Assembly: GCA_027451745.1 (NCBI GenBank)
Contig: DAIDIP010000001.1
Coordinates: 124,001-188,000, forward strand
DNA length: 64,000 nucleotides
Reading direction: 5' to 3'
DNA from: Candidatus Melainabacteria bacterium
Lineage (GTDB): Bacteria > Cyanobacteriota > Vampirovibrionia > Obscuribacterales > Obscuribacteraceae
Shown: in pieces, positions 35,875 to 46,118 of the stretch
How positions within the stretch are numbered: position 1 is the first letter of the stretch
How the letters are laid out: each line of letters opens with the position of its first letter
Made by a program: the position numbers and the translations under genes
Notes under the pieces: generated by a model
Told to the model about the DNA's origin: nothing
Database searches by the model: none
The model's input: only the letters and a program-made list of their open reading frames with translations

Positions 35875-38320
35875 AATCAACTCTCCTTTCCTTGAGCCAT
35901 TCATAGGGCCATTCGCTACCTTTGCTTGCCTTCAATTCACGCAGATGAGCCAGGGTCGCCTTATCCGATACGGCTACAAAAGACAGGGCTACCGGTCCTA
36001 GTCCCAAGTCAAACAAACGCCGTCCTTCCGGCGAAACATAATAGTAGTGTCGCTTTTTCATTGCTGTTTCTAAAATATGAATCTGGGCATCATTTAAGCC
36101 CATCACCGTATAAAGATCCTTTGGCCCTGGATGGTGCTCTGTACCGCCCTTATTTGCCTCTTCGTTCGGCAAAAGAATTTTTGTAGGGCATGATTCAATG
36201 AGGACATCAAAAATGCCCGATTTAACAGCGTCTGAAAGGCTTTGTGTGGCAAGTACAACTGCACAATTTGCTTTACGCAGAACTTTTAGCCATTCACGAA
36301 TCTTTTCTCTAAAAACCGGATGACCAAGCATTACCCAGGCTTCATCCAGTACCAGCAACGCCGGTTGTCCTTTGAGCGACTTCTCGAAGCGCCGGAAAAG
36401 ATATAGAAGCACCGGAATCGCAGCTTTATCGCCTAGCGCCATTAACTCTTCAATTTCTAAGACAGTAAACGTGTCATGTTGTAGTCCATCATCATGGCTA
36501 TCGAGCAGGCGTCCCAGAGAACCAGCAACGGTGTAATAATTCAATGCATCACGAAGAGCCTTGTCTTGTACCGTAGTAGTGAACTCGCTGAGCGATCGAT
36601 ATTCAGATGTGCTTGCATCCCGTTGAAGAATCATTGCACGGTGGATTTCTTGCCGTTGATTCGGAGTAGGACGCTGACCGGTTTGCAATTCATAGCAATT
36701 AGCAACCCACTCTTCAGCCCACATCATGTCTGAGTCGGTACTCAATACCGAAAGCGGGGCAAAGTTCGGTGTCGAATCAGAGGCAATATCGTAATGTCGG
36801 CCTCCGGTAGCGTTAGCCAAAGCCCATAATGAATTACCTTTATCGAAAGCAAAGATGCTGGCGTTACGATAGCGCCGGAACTGGGCGATGATTGTTGCCA
36901 GTAAAGTAGATTTGCCAGCTCCCGTCGGCCCAAAAATCAATGTATGTCCTACATCGCCGACATGAAGATTCAATCGAAATGGAGTTGATCCAGATGTGGC
37001 GCCATGAAGAAGGGCCGGGGAACCGGTCGGGTACAAGGGGCACGGACAGGATTCATTCCCGGGCCAGACGGTAGATAAGGGCAAGATATCTGCCAAATTT
37101 AACGTATGAATCATACTGCGACGTATATTGGGATACGTATGTCCAGGAAAGGTTCCTAACCAGGACTCCATTGTGTTAATTGTCTCAATTCGACAAGTAA
37201 AGCCTTCACGTTGCACTTCACGCAAAACAAGGCGGGCATTTTCATATAGCTCTTTCTTATCTGGACCCATCAGAACGATAATGCTTGTGAAATAGCCAAA
37301 AGCGACAAGTCCGGCATTTGAATCATTGATTGCTGCTTCGGTCTCTTTCGACATTAGAACAGCATCTTCATTGACCATGCCACCATTGATCTTGAAGACC
37401 TGAGACAGAAATCCACGTTGCTTCTGTCTCCACTTTCGCCTTTTCTTCATCAGCTCTTCAACACTTTCATGTTGATCTAGCATAATCATGCGATTTGACC
37501 AGCGATAAGCGATAGGCAGATGTTCCAAGACTTCTAAGATGTTAGGATGTGATTGAGAGGGAAACCCTTCCAAAGACACGCAACATATAAAGTTGTCACC
37601 GATTTTTGGCATATCACCCACCCAAAGCTCTTGCCCACAGATATATTCGTCTGCATACATCGGGACAGCGGGAATGTTTACTGGATGGGACAATCCGGTG
37701 CAAACAAAGTGCAGATAATTGACTAACTCATCTCGTAGATGCTGTTTTCCAAACCGATCAGTGTGTGTGTAACTGCCCATTTTCTTTAGCGTTAAGACGC
37801 CATTCAGTGAGTCCATAAGGTCTTCTAACGTCTTGTTAAAATAGGCTAAATGTTTATCTCCTAGCGATTCGTCATTCTCTAAATTGACATCATACATAAG
37901 GCGCGCCAATCTAGAATGACGGCTCAGAGGCGGTCTGTAAGCCAATATCAGCACATAGTAAGTCTCAAAATGGTTTCCTTCTGCAAGAAATTTGTTGCGA
38001 TTCTCAGTCTCAATCATTTGGGTAATTGGATCTGGGAAATGCGACAAATGTTCAGCAGGGTATTCGGATGATGGCATACGAACAGCATCTTGTGTGATAG
38101 TCCAATGATTATCTAGACGGGCTAGTGCTGCGTTGACACGGGCAGTAATGTAGTTTCGCTCTGCCTCTGTCGAACTAGCTGTATCCTTGCCGCTATAGAA
38201 AAATCCGCCGATGATTTCTCCGTCTTTACATAGGACTCTGCCATCATCGATAAGAGCAGCCCAATTCAATAGATCTGAAACTCCTTTGGATTTATCGCGA
38301 TAGACTTTCAGAGCATGCAT
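35858..38320 (-). CDS. trbE: TrbE/VirB4 ATPase
   Basis: An 820-residue cytoplasmic or membrane-associated ATPase that powers pilus and channel assembly. The N-terminal domain with LNWAALIDDGRVLCKDGEII is typical of TrbE. FGPTGAGKSTLLATIIAQF (near residue 470) is Walker A, LLVLDEAWVMLGHPVF is Walker B, and LATQSLSDAVKSGIFDVLIE is the VirB4 motif further on. The length is normal. It follows trbD on the same strand with a 29-base gap. All key motifs are intact. Confidence 0.95.
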   Translation of the reverse strand: MHALKVYRDKSKGVSDLLNWAALIDDGRVLCKDGEIIGGFFYSGKDTASSTEAERNYITARVNAALARLDNHWTITQDAVRMPSSEYPAEHLSHFPDPITQMIETENRNKFLAEGNHFETYYVLILAYRPPLSRHSRLARLMYDVNLENDESLGDKHLAYFNKTLEDLMDSLNGVLTLKKMGSYTHTDRFGKQHLRDELVNYLHFVCTGLSHPVNIPAVPMYADEYICGQELWVGDMPKIGDNFICCVSLEGFPSQSHPNILEVLEHLPIAYRWSNRMIMLDQHESVEELMKKRRKWRQKQRGFLSQVFKINGGMVNEDAVLMSKETEAAINDSNAGLVAFGYFTSIIVLMGPDKKELYENARLVLREVQREGFTCRIETINTMESWLGTFPGHTYPNIRRSMIHTLNLADILPLSTVWPGNESCPCPLYPTGSPALLHGATSGSTPFRLNLHVGDVGHTLIFGPTGAGKSTLLATIIAQFRRYRNASIFAFDKGNSLWALANATGGRHYDIASDSTPNFAPLSVLSTDSDMMWAEEWVANCYELQTGQRPTPNQRQEIHRAMILQRDASTSEYRSLSEFTTTVQDKALRDALNYYTVAGSLGRLLDSHDDGLQHDTFTVLEIEELMALGDKAAIPVLLYLFRRFEKSLKGQPALLVLDEAWVMLGHPVFREKIREWLKVLRKANCAVVLATQSLSDAVKSGIFDVLIESCPTKILLPNEEANKGGTEHHPGPKDLYTVMGLNDAQIHILETAMKKRHYYYVSPEGRRLFDLGLGPVALSFVAVSDKATLAHLRELKASKGSEWPYEWLKERRVDYETLL

Positions 38321-38349
38321 AATCCCGTTGGTCCTCCGTTAATTCTCAG

Positions 38350-38637
38350 TTAATCTTCTCGCCACGCTGTAGAACGTGGCGCATAATAGTCCTGATATTT
38401 AAGATGGCGCAAGTAGACTCTTACTAAATAAGGGTCAATCTTTGCCATCATGCGAAATACACCAATGCCTACGCCCCAAATGGAAAGGCCTACAATGGTG
38501 GCAGGCCAATTTTGTGAGCTAACGACGAGTCCTGCGCAAAGAATGCCCGTAGACATGACCAATTCACGTTCGCCTCCGAGAAAAAGATTCGGGCGATGTA
38601 AAGCTCGGTAGAATGGAGTATGGCGCAGACTACTCAT
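38350..38637 (-). CDS. trbD: TrbD/VirB3 membrane protein
   Basis: A 95-residue inner-membrane protein with the TrbD/VirB3 start TPFYRALHRPNLFLGGERE, two adjacent hydrophobic segments (LVMSTGILCAGLVVSS and ATIVGLSIWGVGIGVF) and a C-terminal DPYLVRVYLRHLKYQDYYAP. Length and order, next to trbC and trbE, are as in RP4. The role is pilus assembly together with TrbE. Confidence 0.92.
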   Translation of the reverse strand: MSSLRHTPFYRALHRPNLFLGGERELVMSTGILCAGLVVSSQNWPATIVGLSIWGVGIGVFRMMAKIDPYLVRVYLRHLKYQDYYAPRSTAWRED

Positions 38638-38640
38638 TTG

Positions 38641-38979
38641 TCAGATTATTGCTCCGCTTGTGTTAAATAACGAAGTCATCAAGTTTGTCGCGAAGATAAT
38701 CAAAGAAATAACTAAGACTAAGAGGATGCCCTTGCGCAAGAATTCATTGATTTCACCACCCCATACTAAGGTGCCACCACAGCCAATCAAAGACAGCAAT
38801 GATATTCCATAGGCTACGGGCCCTTGAATGCTCCGGGTAATCGTTTGTAGAGGTGCTTCCCATGGGAGTCCAGCACCAGCAGTAGCAGCCTGAGCTTGTT
38901 CCGCAAATATCAATGAGATTGCGAGAACACCCAGGACGCCTTGAGCAGCAATTGCATATTGACGTTTTCTTGTCACCAC
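38641..38979 (-). CDS. trbC: TrbC/VirB2 major pilin
   Basis: A 112-residue pilin precursor. A long signal sequence ending near AEQAQAATAGAG is followed by GLPWEAPLQTI and two hydrophobic helices (GPVAYGISLLSLIGCGGTL and GILLVLVISLIIFATNLM) around GGEINEF, as in TrbC. RP4 TrbC is cyclised by TraF; a TraF-like protein is encoded at 28378-28938. The gene overlaps nothing and stops three bases before trbD. A two-cysteine or cyclic form cannot be told here. Confidence 0.92.
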   Translation of the reverse strand: MVTRKRQYAIAAQGVLGVLAISLIFAEQAQAATAGAGLPWEAPLQTITRSIQGPVAYGISLLSLIGCGGTLVWGGEINEFLRKGILLVLVISLIIFATNLMTSLFNTSGAII

Positions 38980-38991
38980 TTTCTCTCCTTC

Positions 38992-39963
38992 TTAAGCAAG
39001 TATGTAATCCCCATTCTCAAACCCTTTGACAGAGAGTATTTCATCGATTTTTCTGCCGTCAGGAGTTTTTACAATCGAAACTATTAAGTCAACCGCCTCC
39101 GCAATAAGTTTTTCCATCGGACTGTTAGAAGATTCGGCAATTAATTGTTCAAGCCGAATCAATCCTGCTCTTGCTCCATTAGCATGGACGGTCGCAGCGC
39201 CCCCTGGGTGTCCTGTATTCCAGGCTTTTAGTAAAGCTAACGCTTCTGGTCCTCTTACTTCACCCACCAGGATACGATCTGGCCTCAATCGCATGGTTGC
39301 TTTGAGCAAGCGCAACATATCCACTGTATCGGTCGAATGAAGTAGATTCGCATTTTTAGCCGAACACTGAATTTCAGCAGTATCTTCTATTATAATGAGC
39401 CTGTGCTGAGGGGTTAGGCGCTCAATAGCATTGATAATGGCATTTGTAAGAGTTGTCTTTCCAGTTCCGGTTCCACCGACAACCAGAATATTTTGTCGGT
39501 TTAAAACGGCAGATTCGATCACTTCTTTCTGGTGCTCATTCATGATCCCAGCTTTAACGTATTCAGCCAGAGTGAAAACTTTCGAAGCTTTTAAACGGAT
39601 GGTGAAGACTGGGGCAGAGACTGCTGGTGGAATAAGAGCTTCGAAGCGCTCGCCATTGAGAGGTAACTCACCTTCAAAAATGGGATTGTCCCTAGTCACT
39701 ATCTCTTTATGATAAGCAGCAACGCTGCATATAACTGATTCTGCTTGAGACGGTTGCATAGTGCCAAAGCATTCCATCTCAGCGGAAAGGCGTTCTACCC
39801 ACAAAGTTCCATCCGCATTGAGCATTATTTCGACTATTCCGGGTTCTTCTAAAAACTGACAAATTCTTGTACCGAGGACGCGCCGAATTTTTTCTACAAG
39901 CCTCAGTGCTGGCTCTATGGAGGAAATGTTGGCTGATATATTGATGGGGGCGGTTATTGTCAT
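38992..39963 (-). CDS. trbB: TrbB/VirB11 ATPase
   Basis: A 323-residue hexameric ATPase for pilus and substrate switching. The N-terminal domain has VEIMLNADGTLWVER; Walker A is VVGGTGTGKTTLTNAI, the Asp box is RLIIIEDTAEIQC, the His box AATVHANGARAGLIRLEQL, and RPDRILVGEVRGPEALAL the Walker B region. All are intact and the length is right. It is the first gene of the trb operon; its start is 50 bases from the repeat block at 40014-40064. The ribosome site in front is weak. Confidence 0.95.
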   Translation of the reverse strand: MTITAPINISANISSIEPALRLVEKIRRVLGTRICQFLEEPGIVEIMLNADGTLWVERLSAEMECFGTMQPSQAESVICSVAAYHKEIVTRDNPIFEGELPLNGERFEALIPPAVSAPVFTIRLKASKVFTLAEYVKAGIMNEHQKEVIESAVLNRQNILVVGGTGTGKTTLTNAIINAIERLTPQHRLIIIEDTAEIQCSAKNANLLHSTDTVDMLRLLKATMRLRPDRILVGEVRGPEALALLKAWNTGHPGGAATVHANGARAGLIRLEQLIAESSNSPMEKLIAEAVDLIVSIVKTPDGRKIDEILSVKGFENGDYILA

Positions 39964-40013
39964 CGGTGTTACTTGCCAGTGGTATTTCCCTAGTATTTAA
40001 ACAACAATTTGAA

Positions 40014-40064
40014 AAAGGGGATTCCAGTGATAGATTCAGCCACCGATTCAGAGATAGATTCAGA
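40014..40064. promoter_or_regulatory. Iteron-like operator block upstream of trbB (shared with traK)
   Basis: GATTCAG occurs at 40033, 40045 and 40057, exactly 12 bases apart, with a looser copy GATTCCAG at 40020. The block is a near copy of 9131-9181 in front of traK, in the same orientation relative to the genes. It probably controls the trb operon; the regulator is not identified. Confidence 0.65.
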
Positions 40065-40509
40065 ACGTCGCTAACACACATTTGTATTTCGCCCAACAAC
40101 TGAACACATTCAATCCCGCAAAAGCTTTTTTGCATTTGCAGCAAAGGTTAACCTGATAGGTCCGAAAATTTTGTCGGAACGAATCTGACACTGGCTTGGG
40201 ATTGGCTATTTGTAAACGTCACCACTTATGGTGATGAAATGAGATACCACCGCCCATTCTTCACTCCCTTAAGGATGACGAAAATGTCTTTTAGCTTCAG
40301 CTGCCAATAAAAAAGGGACACGAGACTGATTTGCTATGCGTGATGGCCCGACTTCGTATTTGGGCAATTCTCACCTGGTGGACCTATATATAGGTAGTAA
40401 ACCACAATCAAGCATAGGAATATTGTCGTCATTTTTTTTCGGTTTTTATAAGACAACAAATTCAGTAATATTTGCATAAGACGGTTCCTCGTGTATCTGT
40501 ATTATCGCT
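40065..40509. other. Gene-free stretch upstream of the trb operon
   Basis: No coding frame stands out. I see a TCACCA/TGGTGA hairpin at about 40218-40233, TCCGA/TCGGA arms near 40161-40178 and a perfect 14-bp palindrome ACCTATATATAGGT at 40382-40395. Any of these may be regulatory or chance. The junction of the conjugative element with chromosomal genes probably lies in or near this region. Confidence 0.4.
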
Positions 40510-40731
40510 TCATAAGCGAATACATTCGTCTATGTCTGTTACTAATGTTGATGGCATATACTCCAGTTCAATAGAGGCACCTTCAAGTCTGTGTTGGATC
40601 TCGTCCAAACGTGATTGCAGCCATTGGGTGTATTCAAGTAATGCTTCTACCGAAGACACATCATAGAAGCCTTTATGTAGCATTGAAGAATCAAGTAGTT
40701 CTCTTGCTTGTCTCAATGATCTTATTTGCAT
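40510..40731 (-). CDS. Small hypothetical protein
   Basis: A 73-residue, mostly helical, charged protein (SLRQARELLDSSMLHKGF, YTQWLQSRLDEIQHRLEGAS) with no family that I recognise. ATG 40731 has GGGAG in front but at an unusual 10-base distance. It lies alone between the element and the MutS-like genes, so neither context nor sequence tells its role. It could be spurious. Confidence 0.4.
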   Translation of the reverse strand: MQIRSLRQARELLDSSMLHKGFYDVSSVEALLEYTQWLQSRLDEIQHRLEGASIELEYMPSTLVTDIDECIRL

Positions 40732-40943
40732 AATGAATCATCTCCCGATCTTCGCTTCTCAATACAAGCGACTTACTATTAGATCACATGGGCAGAGAGA
40801 TGTTCAATGAAACAATCAGCTCAGAAACTTAAGTAAGAATATCTAACACAACAAAGAGACTAATCTTTTCCATAAAACAAGGTCCTGCCTTCGATAACTG
40901 ACAGAAGCCATTGGCCTTGCTCGGCTGTTTAGTCTAAAAACTG

Positions 40944-40959
40944 GGTGGGCTTCACCACC
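40944..40959. terminator. Hairpin, copy 3 (GGTGGTGAAGCCCACC), possible terminator of the MutS-like operon
   Basis: On the minus strand GGTGG/CCACC closes around TGAAGC and is followed by CAGTTTTTAG, which would serve as a terminator about 190 bases after the stop of the gene at 41147. Compared with the other two copies, a base pair changed in compensation (A-T to G-C). Confidence 0.45.
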
Positions 40960-41146
40960 TCTGTTTAAATTATAATTCCGACGCTAGCTCGATTCCTATT
41001 TCTTCTAACAAATTTAATCTGAAATTCCGAGTATGCTCGACCAATATTAATAAAGAGATAGTTGCGCATTGGCTAGACTATCTGGGCGTAGCGTTGCTTG
41101 AATTAATCTCTAGCGTGAATCCTGAAAATAATGAAGCGATTGCATG

Positions 41147-42667
41147 TCAATTAAAATCGTCTCCAGCAATTCTATCACTGTTTTTAAAAATCTTTGCATA
41201 CAGGTCGACACCGAAACTGGTCTGCAAAGGTTCACCCAAAGATATCTTGAAAGGTCGTCTCCCATCCTTTTGTCTTTCGGCACGTAAAAACAATATTTCG
41301 TTCAATTTATCTCTCCAAAATCCATGCGCAAATTCATAAAGATGCGTTACGAAAAAGATTTTCGCCCCGGTTTCCAACAAGGCTTGAATAATTTGCTTGG
41401 CAATAGCGGAGCCTTCCCGCTCATTCGTTGCAGCAAATGATTCATTGAACAATAATAAGGAGTTCGGCGTCACCGCATCGGCAATTACACTCATCCGGTT
41501 TAGCTCTTCTTCAAATTTGCCATGCTCCATGGTCACATCTTCTTCACGCCTGTAATGAGTAAATAAGCCGCGAAAAATATTAGAGCGGAAAGAATTCGCC
41601 ACCACGAACATGCCGCATTGCATCATCAGTTGTGCCATACCTATACTGCGCAGGAAAGTTGATTTGCCGCCCTGGTTAGCGCCGGTGATGATTACCAGAT
41701 TCTTTCCGTCCGCATCTAGATCATTGCTAATAACTTCATCGAGGATTAGAGAAAAACTGACATCACGCAATCCCGTACACGAGTACTCGTGAATACCTTC
41801 AGGTCTAGGAATCGGAAAACACACTGGTACTCCCTTATCACTGAGGTGTACGTGTAAATTTACACAAGCGAGATAAAAGGCGATTTCTGTTCGCAAGAGA
41901 TTAAAGAAACTAGAAACATGATCAGCCGATTGTGCTACCACCTTTGCTACTGGGTTAATGACTCTGTCTCGTAATTCCCCTAAAGCACGAGCACCTATCA
42001 AATCGCTAGGATCAATGTGATATGTGTAGTCATCCTTTCGCAAGAAATCTGGCCAACGCCAAGGTAATTTGCCGGTCGGCGTGCTATGCAGCACATAATT
42101 AGCACCTCGATTGCCTGCACCCAATTCAGCGCTTACCAGAACGCCTTTGTTGAACTCAAGTTCCTTAAGATGGGCTTTGACGTGGTCAAAGTATTCATCT
42201 GTCAATTCCGCCTTGATCATAGCAAAAAAGGTTGTGAAACCTTCCGACTCAAATTGATCACTATAGTCGTCAGCAATAAGTCGTAGGCGGCTGAACAGCT
42301 CAATCAATATATTTAAAAAACGAATAGACTCACTTAGAATGCTACCAGGATAATGAGTAAAAATGCCTAACCATTGTTCTTTTTTCTTTTCGATCAGCTC
42401 AGTAGTGAGATCATAAATTCGTTTGACAATAGAGTAATTACGCAGGCAATCTTTAAGGACAGCTTGGCGATATAAGATGGTTTCAAGTTCTTCCTGCAGA
42501 CCTGTTAGTAGAGCCTGTTTTGCTACCTGAAATAAAAAACTATCTCCATCAGACATGGCATTTAATATGGTATCCAATTGCAAATCCTGCATCAGTGTTT
42601 GTTCATTTTGCGGCAAGTTTTGCCGCAAATCGAAATCACGTTTCCGATACATTAGATGTACCTTCAC
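41147..42667 (-). CDS. MutS-like ATPase, second of a tandem pair
   Basis: A 506-residue protein with a C-terminal MutS-type ABC ATPase domain and a helical core in front, without the N-terminal mismatch-recognition domain. Walker A is ITGANQGGKSTFLRSIGMAQ (about 330), and HGKFEEELNRM is a MutS-like signature. The Walker B region reads LLLFNESFAATNEREGS: the usual Asp-Glu is Asn-Glu. The C-terminus keeps the FVTHLYEFAHGF His loop. It overlaps the upstream MutS-like gene by four bases. Lack of mismatch and clamp parts suggests a role other than MutS repair; partner-dependent DNA or protein binding is inference. I know no function for it. Confidence 0.8.
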   Translation of the reverse strand: MKVHLMYRKRDFDLRQNLPQNEQTLMQDLQLDTILNAMSDGDSFLFQVAKQALLTGLQEELETILYRQAVLKDCLRNYSIVKRIYDLTTELIEKKKEQWLGIFTHYPGSILSESIRFLNILIELFSRLRLIADDYSDQFESEGFTTFFAMIKAELTDEYFDHVKAHLKELEFNKGVLVSAELGAGNRGANYVLHSTPTGKLPWRWPDFLRKDDYTYHIDPSDLIGARALGELRDRVINPVAKVVAQSADHVSSFFNLLRTEIAFYLACVNLHVHLSDKGVPVCFPIPRPEGIHEYSCTGLRDVSFSLILDEVISNDLDADGKNLVIITGANQGGKSTFLRSIGMAQLMMQCGMFVVANSFRSNIFRGLFTHYRREEDVTMEHGKFEEELNRMSVIADAVTPNSLLLFNESFAATNEREGSAIAKQIIQALLETGAKIFFVTHLYEFAHGFWRDKLNEILFLRAERQKDGRRPFKISLGEPLQTSFGVDLYAKIFKNSDRIAGDDFN

Positions 42668-44217
42668 TGGTTTAACCGATCCTTCAACAAGTTATAAGTA
42701 AGTCTATATTTCTGGGCAAGCGCCATAGCGTAAGCAATTCCATCGGCTTGCCGTCTTTCTATCTTAAAAGTACGCAATGTCGGATTATCTATCATCACAC
42801 CAGCTGCGACACTAATGATTTTTTCGTCCAAGACAGAAAGCTCATCTAAGAATGTTACGCAGACGCCAAGCAAGTCGAGTTCTAAGAGAGCTTTCAACAC
42901 CTTAGCGCCTAAGTCAATTCCATCTTTCAAACTGGTAGAAGAAAAAATCTCATTCAAGATAACAATACTGTTTGATGTAGCATTTTCCAGAATGTGATGA
43001 ATCCTTAGCAAGTCATCTTCAAGTTTGCCGTGTAGCGTTGTCGCTTTCTCCTCGCGCTCGAAATGAGTAAAGAGCTTATCAAATAAAAAGAGTTTTGCTC
43101 TTGAACCGGGCACCGGACAACCCAGACTGGCAAAATAATGCAGTTGTCCAAACATGCGTGCGAAGGTTGTCTTTCCGCCTTGATTTGGTCCTGTGACAAC
43201 CAAGATTCGCTCCGCCCCGTTTAGTAAGAAATCATTGCAGACGATATCTTTGTTTTCGCGTATGAGCTTGCTGGCTAAAGCCATATCAAAGCTATTGCAG
43301 CTGCTAACACTCTTACAGTTATCCGAGATTTTGGGCAGGCAAAACTTTAACCCGCGCTGTTTGAACTTTTCTGCGTATTGTAGATAAGCGAGGTAGAACT
43401 GAATTTCATGCTCGAACTCAATTATAGTCCTGTTAACGAAAAATTCGTTCTTAATGCAAAAATCGCTCAGGGTTTGAAAAGTTCTCGGGTTCAAACGTGC
43501 TACTCCCTCCAATATCGCGGCATCGATGTGACTCATGCCTGATAAATCCGACAGTTTCATACTGTAATCCTTCACATCGCCTTGCCTGAATTTAGCGAAT
43601 GTTTTTTCTACCTCTACAACATAGTTAGCTTCAGATCGATAGTTCCACACCCTAAAACCATTTTTCTTGATTAATAGACAATACTGGACTGATAGCAGTT
43701 CGGATTTAACTTTTCGAGTTTCCTGAAGAAGTGTGTGGAAATGATCTGAATCAGCATATTTTTCCAGATAATCCTTAAATCCGAGCAGTCCATGCGATGT
43801 CAGATTAATGTCATTTAGTTGCGCCAGTAACTTTAGGACTGCCTCACAGTAGATTTCTGCTGTATCCAAAAACCACCGCTCGCCTGAGTATTTATGATGC
43901 GAATTTCTTGCGATAGCCTGATAATTTCGTATGGTGTGCATCTGTTGCGAGAAGATTGTAATGCTTTCAAACAATTCTTTGCTTTCGAGATCCCGCATCA
44001 CTTCCTGTCGATATAAGACAGTTGCTATATGGGCGAGAGGAGTATAAAACCACGGCTTGAGATTATATTCTTCGCGCCCGACTACAATGGCATCTACAAT
44101 CTGATCGAGATGCAAATCTCGAAAATAACTTGGAGGCTCGACTTTCTCTGCTACCGTTCCAGGAGCAAAAAAGCGCTTATTAGCCTCTATAGTCGAAGGA
44201 AAAATGATTGAAGCCAT
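42664..44217 (-). CDS. MutS-like ATPase, first of a tandem pair
   Basis: A 517-residue paralogue of the next gene. Walker A is VTGPNQGGKTTFARMFGQLH, the signature HGKLEDDLLRI, and the Walker B region IVILNEIFSSTSLKDG, again with Asn-Glu in place of Asp-Glu. The D/H-loop part VTFLDELSVLD differs from its partner, where His is present. The N-terminal half is helical with no mismatch domain. The ATG at 44217 is the first gene of the two-gene unit; the hairpin at 44285-44303 lies upstream. A heterodimer with the second protein is likely since MutS ATPases act as dimers, but is not shown. Confidence 0.8.
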   Translation of the reverse strand: MASIIFPSTIEANKRFFAPGTVAEKVEPPSYFRDLHLDQIVDAIVVGREEYNLKPWFYTPLAHIATVLYRQEVMRDLESKELFESITIFSQQMHTIRNYQAIARNSHHKYSGERWFLDTAEIYCEAVLKLLAQLNDINLTSHGLLGFKDYLEKYADSDHFHTLLQETRKVKSELLSVQYCLLIKKNGFRVWNYRSEANYVVEVEKTFAKFRQGDVKDYSMKLSDLSGMSHIDAAILEGVARLNPRTFQTLSDFCIKNEFFVNRTIIEFEHEIQFYLAYLQYAEKFKQRGLKFCLPKISDNCKSVSSCNSFDMALASKLIRENKDIVCNDFLLNGAERILVVTGPNQGGKTTFARMFGQLHYFASLGCPVPGSRAKLFLFDKLFTHFEREEKATTLHGKLEDDLLRIHHILENATSNSIVILNEIFSSTSLKDGIDLGAKVLKALLELDLLGVCVTFLDELSVLDEKIISVAAGVMIDNPTLRTFKIERRQADGIAYAMALAQKYRLTYNLLKDRLNQ

Positions 44218-44284
44218 ATATCGCTGAGCCTACATAGAGTTTCTAGTAGAAGCTATCAGCCTTGATGGCGGTTTTATTAATTGA

Positions 44285-44303
44285 TGGTGAGCTTCATCAC
44301 CTT
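44285..44303. repeat. Intergenic hairpin, copy 2 of 3 (reverse complement of copy 1)
   Basis: GGTGAGCTTCATCACC is the reverse complement of the sequence at 5514-5532, identical over 19 bases. It lies between the small gene at 44407 and the MutS-like pair. On the minus strand it is not followed by a T-run, so a terminator role is weak. Confidence 0.6.
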
Positions 44304-44406
44304 GTCCGATTATAACAATCTCTGCTTAATGGTCAATCAGGGTTCAATGTTACAGATTAAAACTATCTGGAGCGCTCTTATAGAGAAAAAACTTGCGTCC
44401 TGAGTG

Positions 44407-44616
44407 CTACGCTCCCCAGTGGCGACGATGCCAACAGTTCCGCCAAGCTTGGTGCCAAGGTTTATGTTGATCTACAGTTTTGGACCCTTTCTTCAAATGC
44501 TTTTTGAGAATCTCATTGATTGTGTCTGATATCAGTTCCGGTTTAAGCTCATCGAGAAGCTCTTTTGTCTTCGGGTCGGCTTCGAAGGTGACCTGAAACG
44601 TGTCTTTCATCTGCAT
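44407..44616 (-). CDS. Small basic-tailed hypothetical protein
   Basis: A 69-residue protein. Its first half (VTFEADPKTKELLDELKPEL and INEILKKHLKK) looks like a small dimerising helix pair; its tail HQAWRNCWHRRHWGA is rich in Trp, His and Arg. ATG 44616 has GGGAG five bases upstream, a good ribosome site. I recognise no family. It sits between enolase and the MutS-like pair on the same strand. Confidence 0.6.
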   Translation of the reverse strand: MQMKDTFQVTFEADPKTKELLDELKPELISDTINEILKKHLKKGSKTVDQHKPWHQAWRNCWHRRHWGA

Positions 44617-44720
44617 AAATTCTCCCTATGGCTTTTTTAGCCAAAACTATACCAAAGAATATACGTATATACTAGCGGCTTCGCAAAAGCAAATCCGCGG
44701 CCCAAAACAAGTGTTTTTCT

Positions 44721-46094
<1,374 letters not shown>

Positions 46095-46118
46095 TTATGT
46101 CAGTATTCTCTTTTATTA

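Noticed and set aside
40382-40395. Palindrome ACCTATATATAGGT as an operator
   Set aside because: It is AT-rich, single and without a matching copy at traK; kept only as a note in the gene-free stretch.
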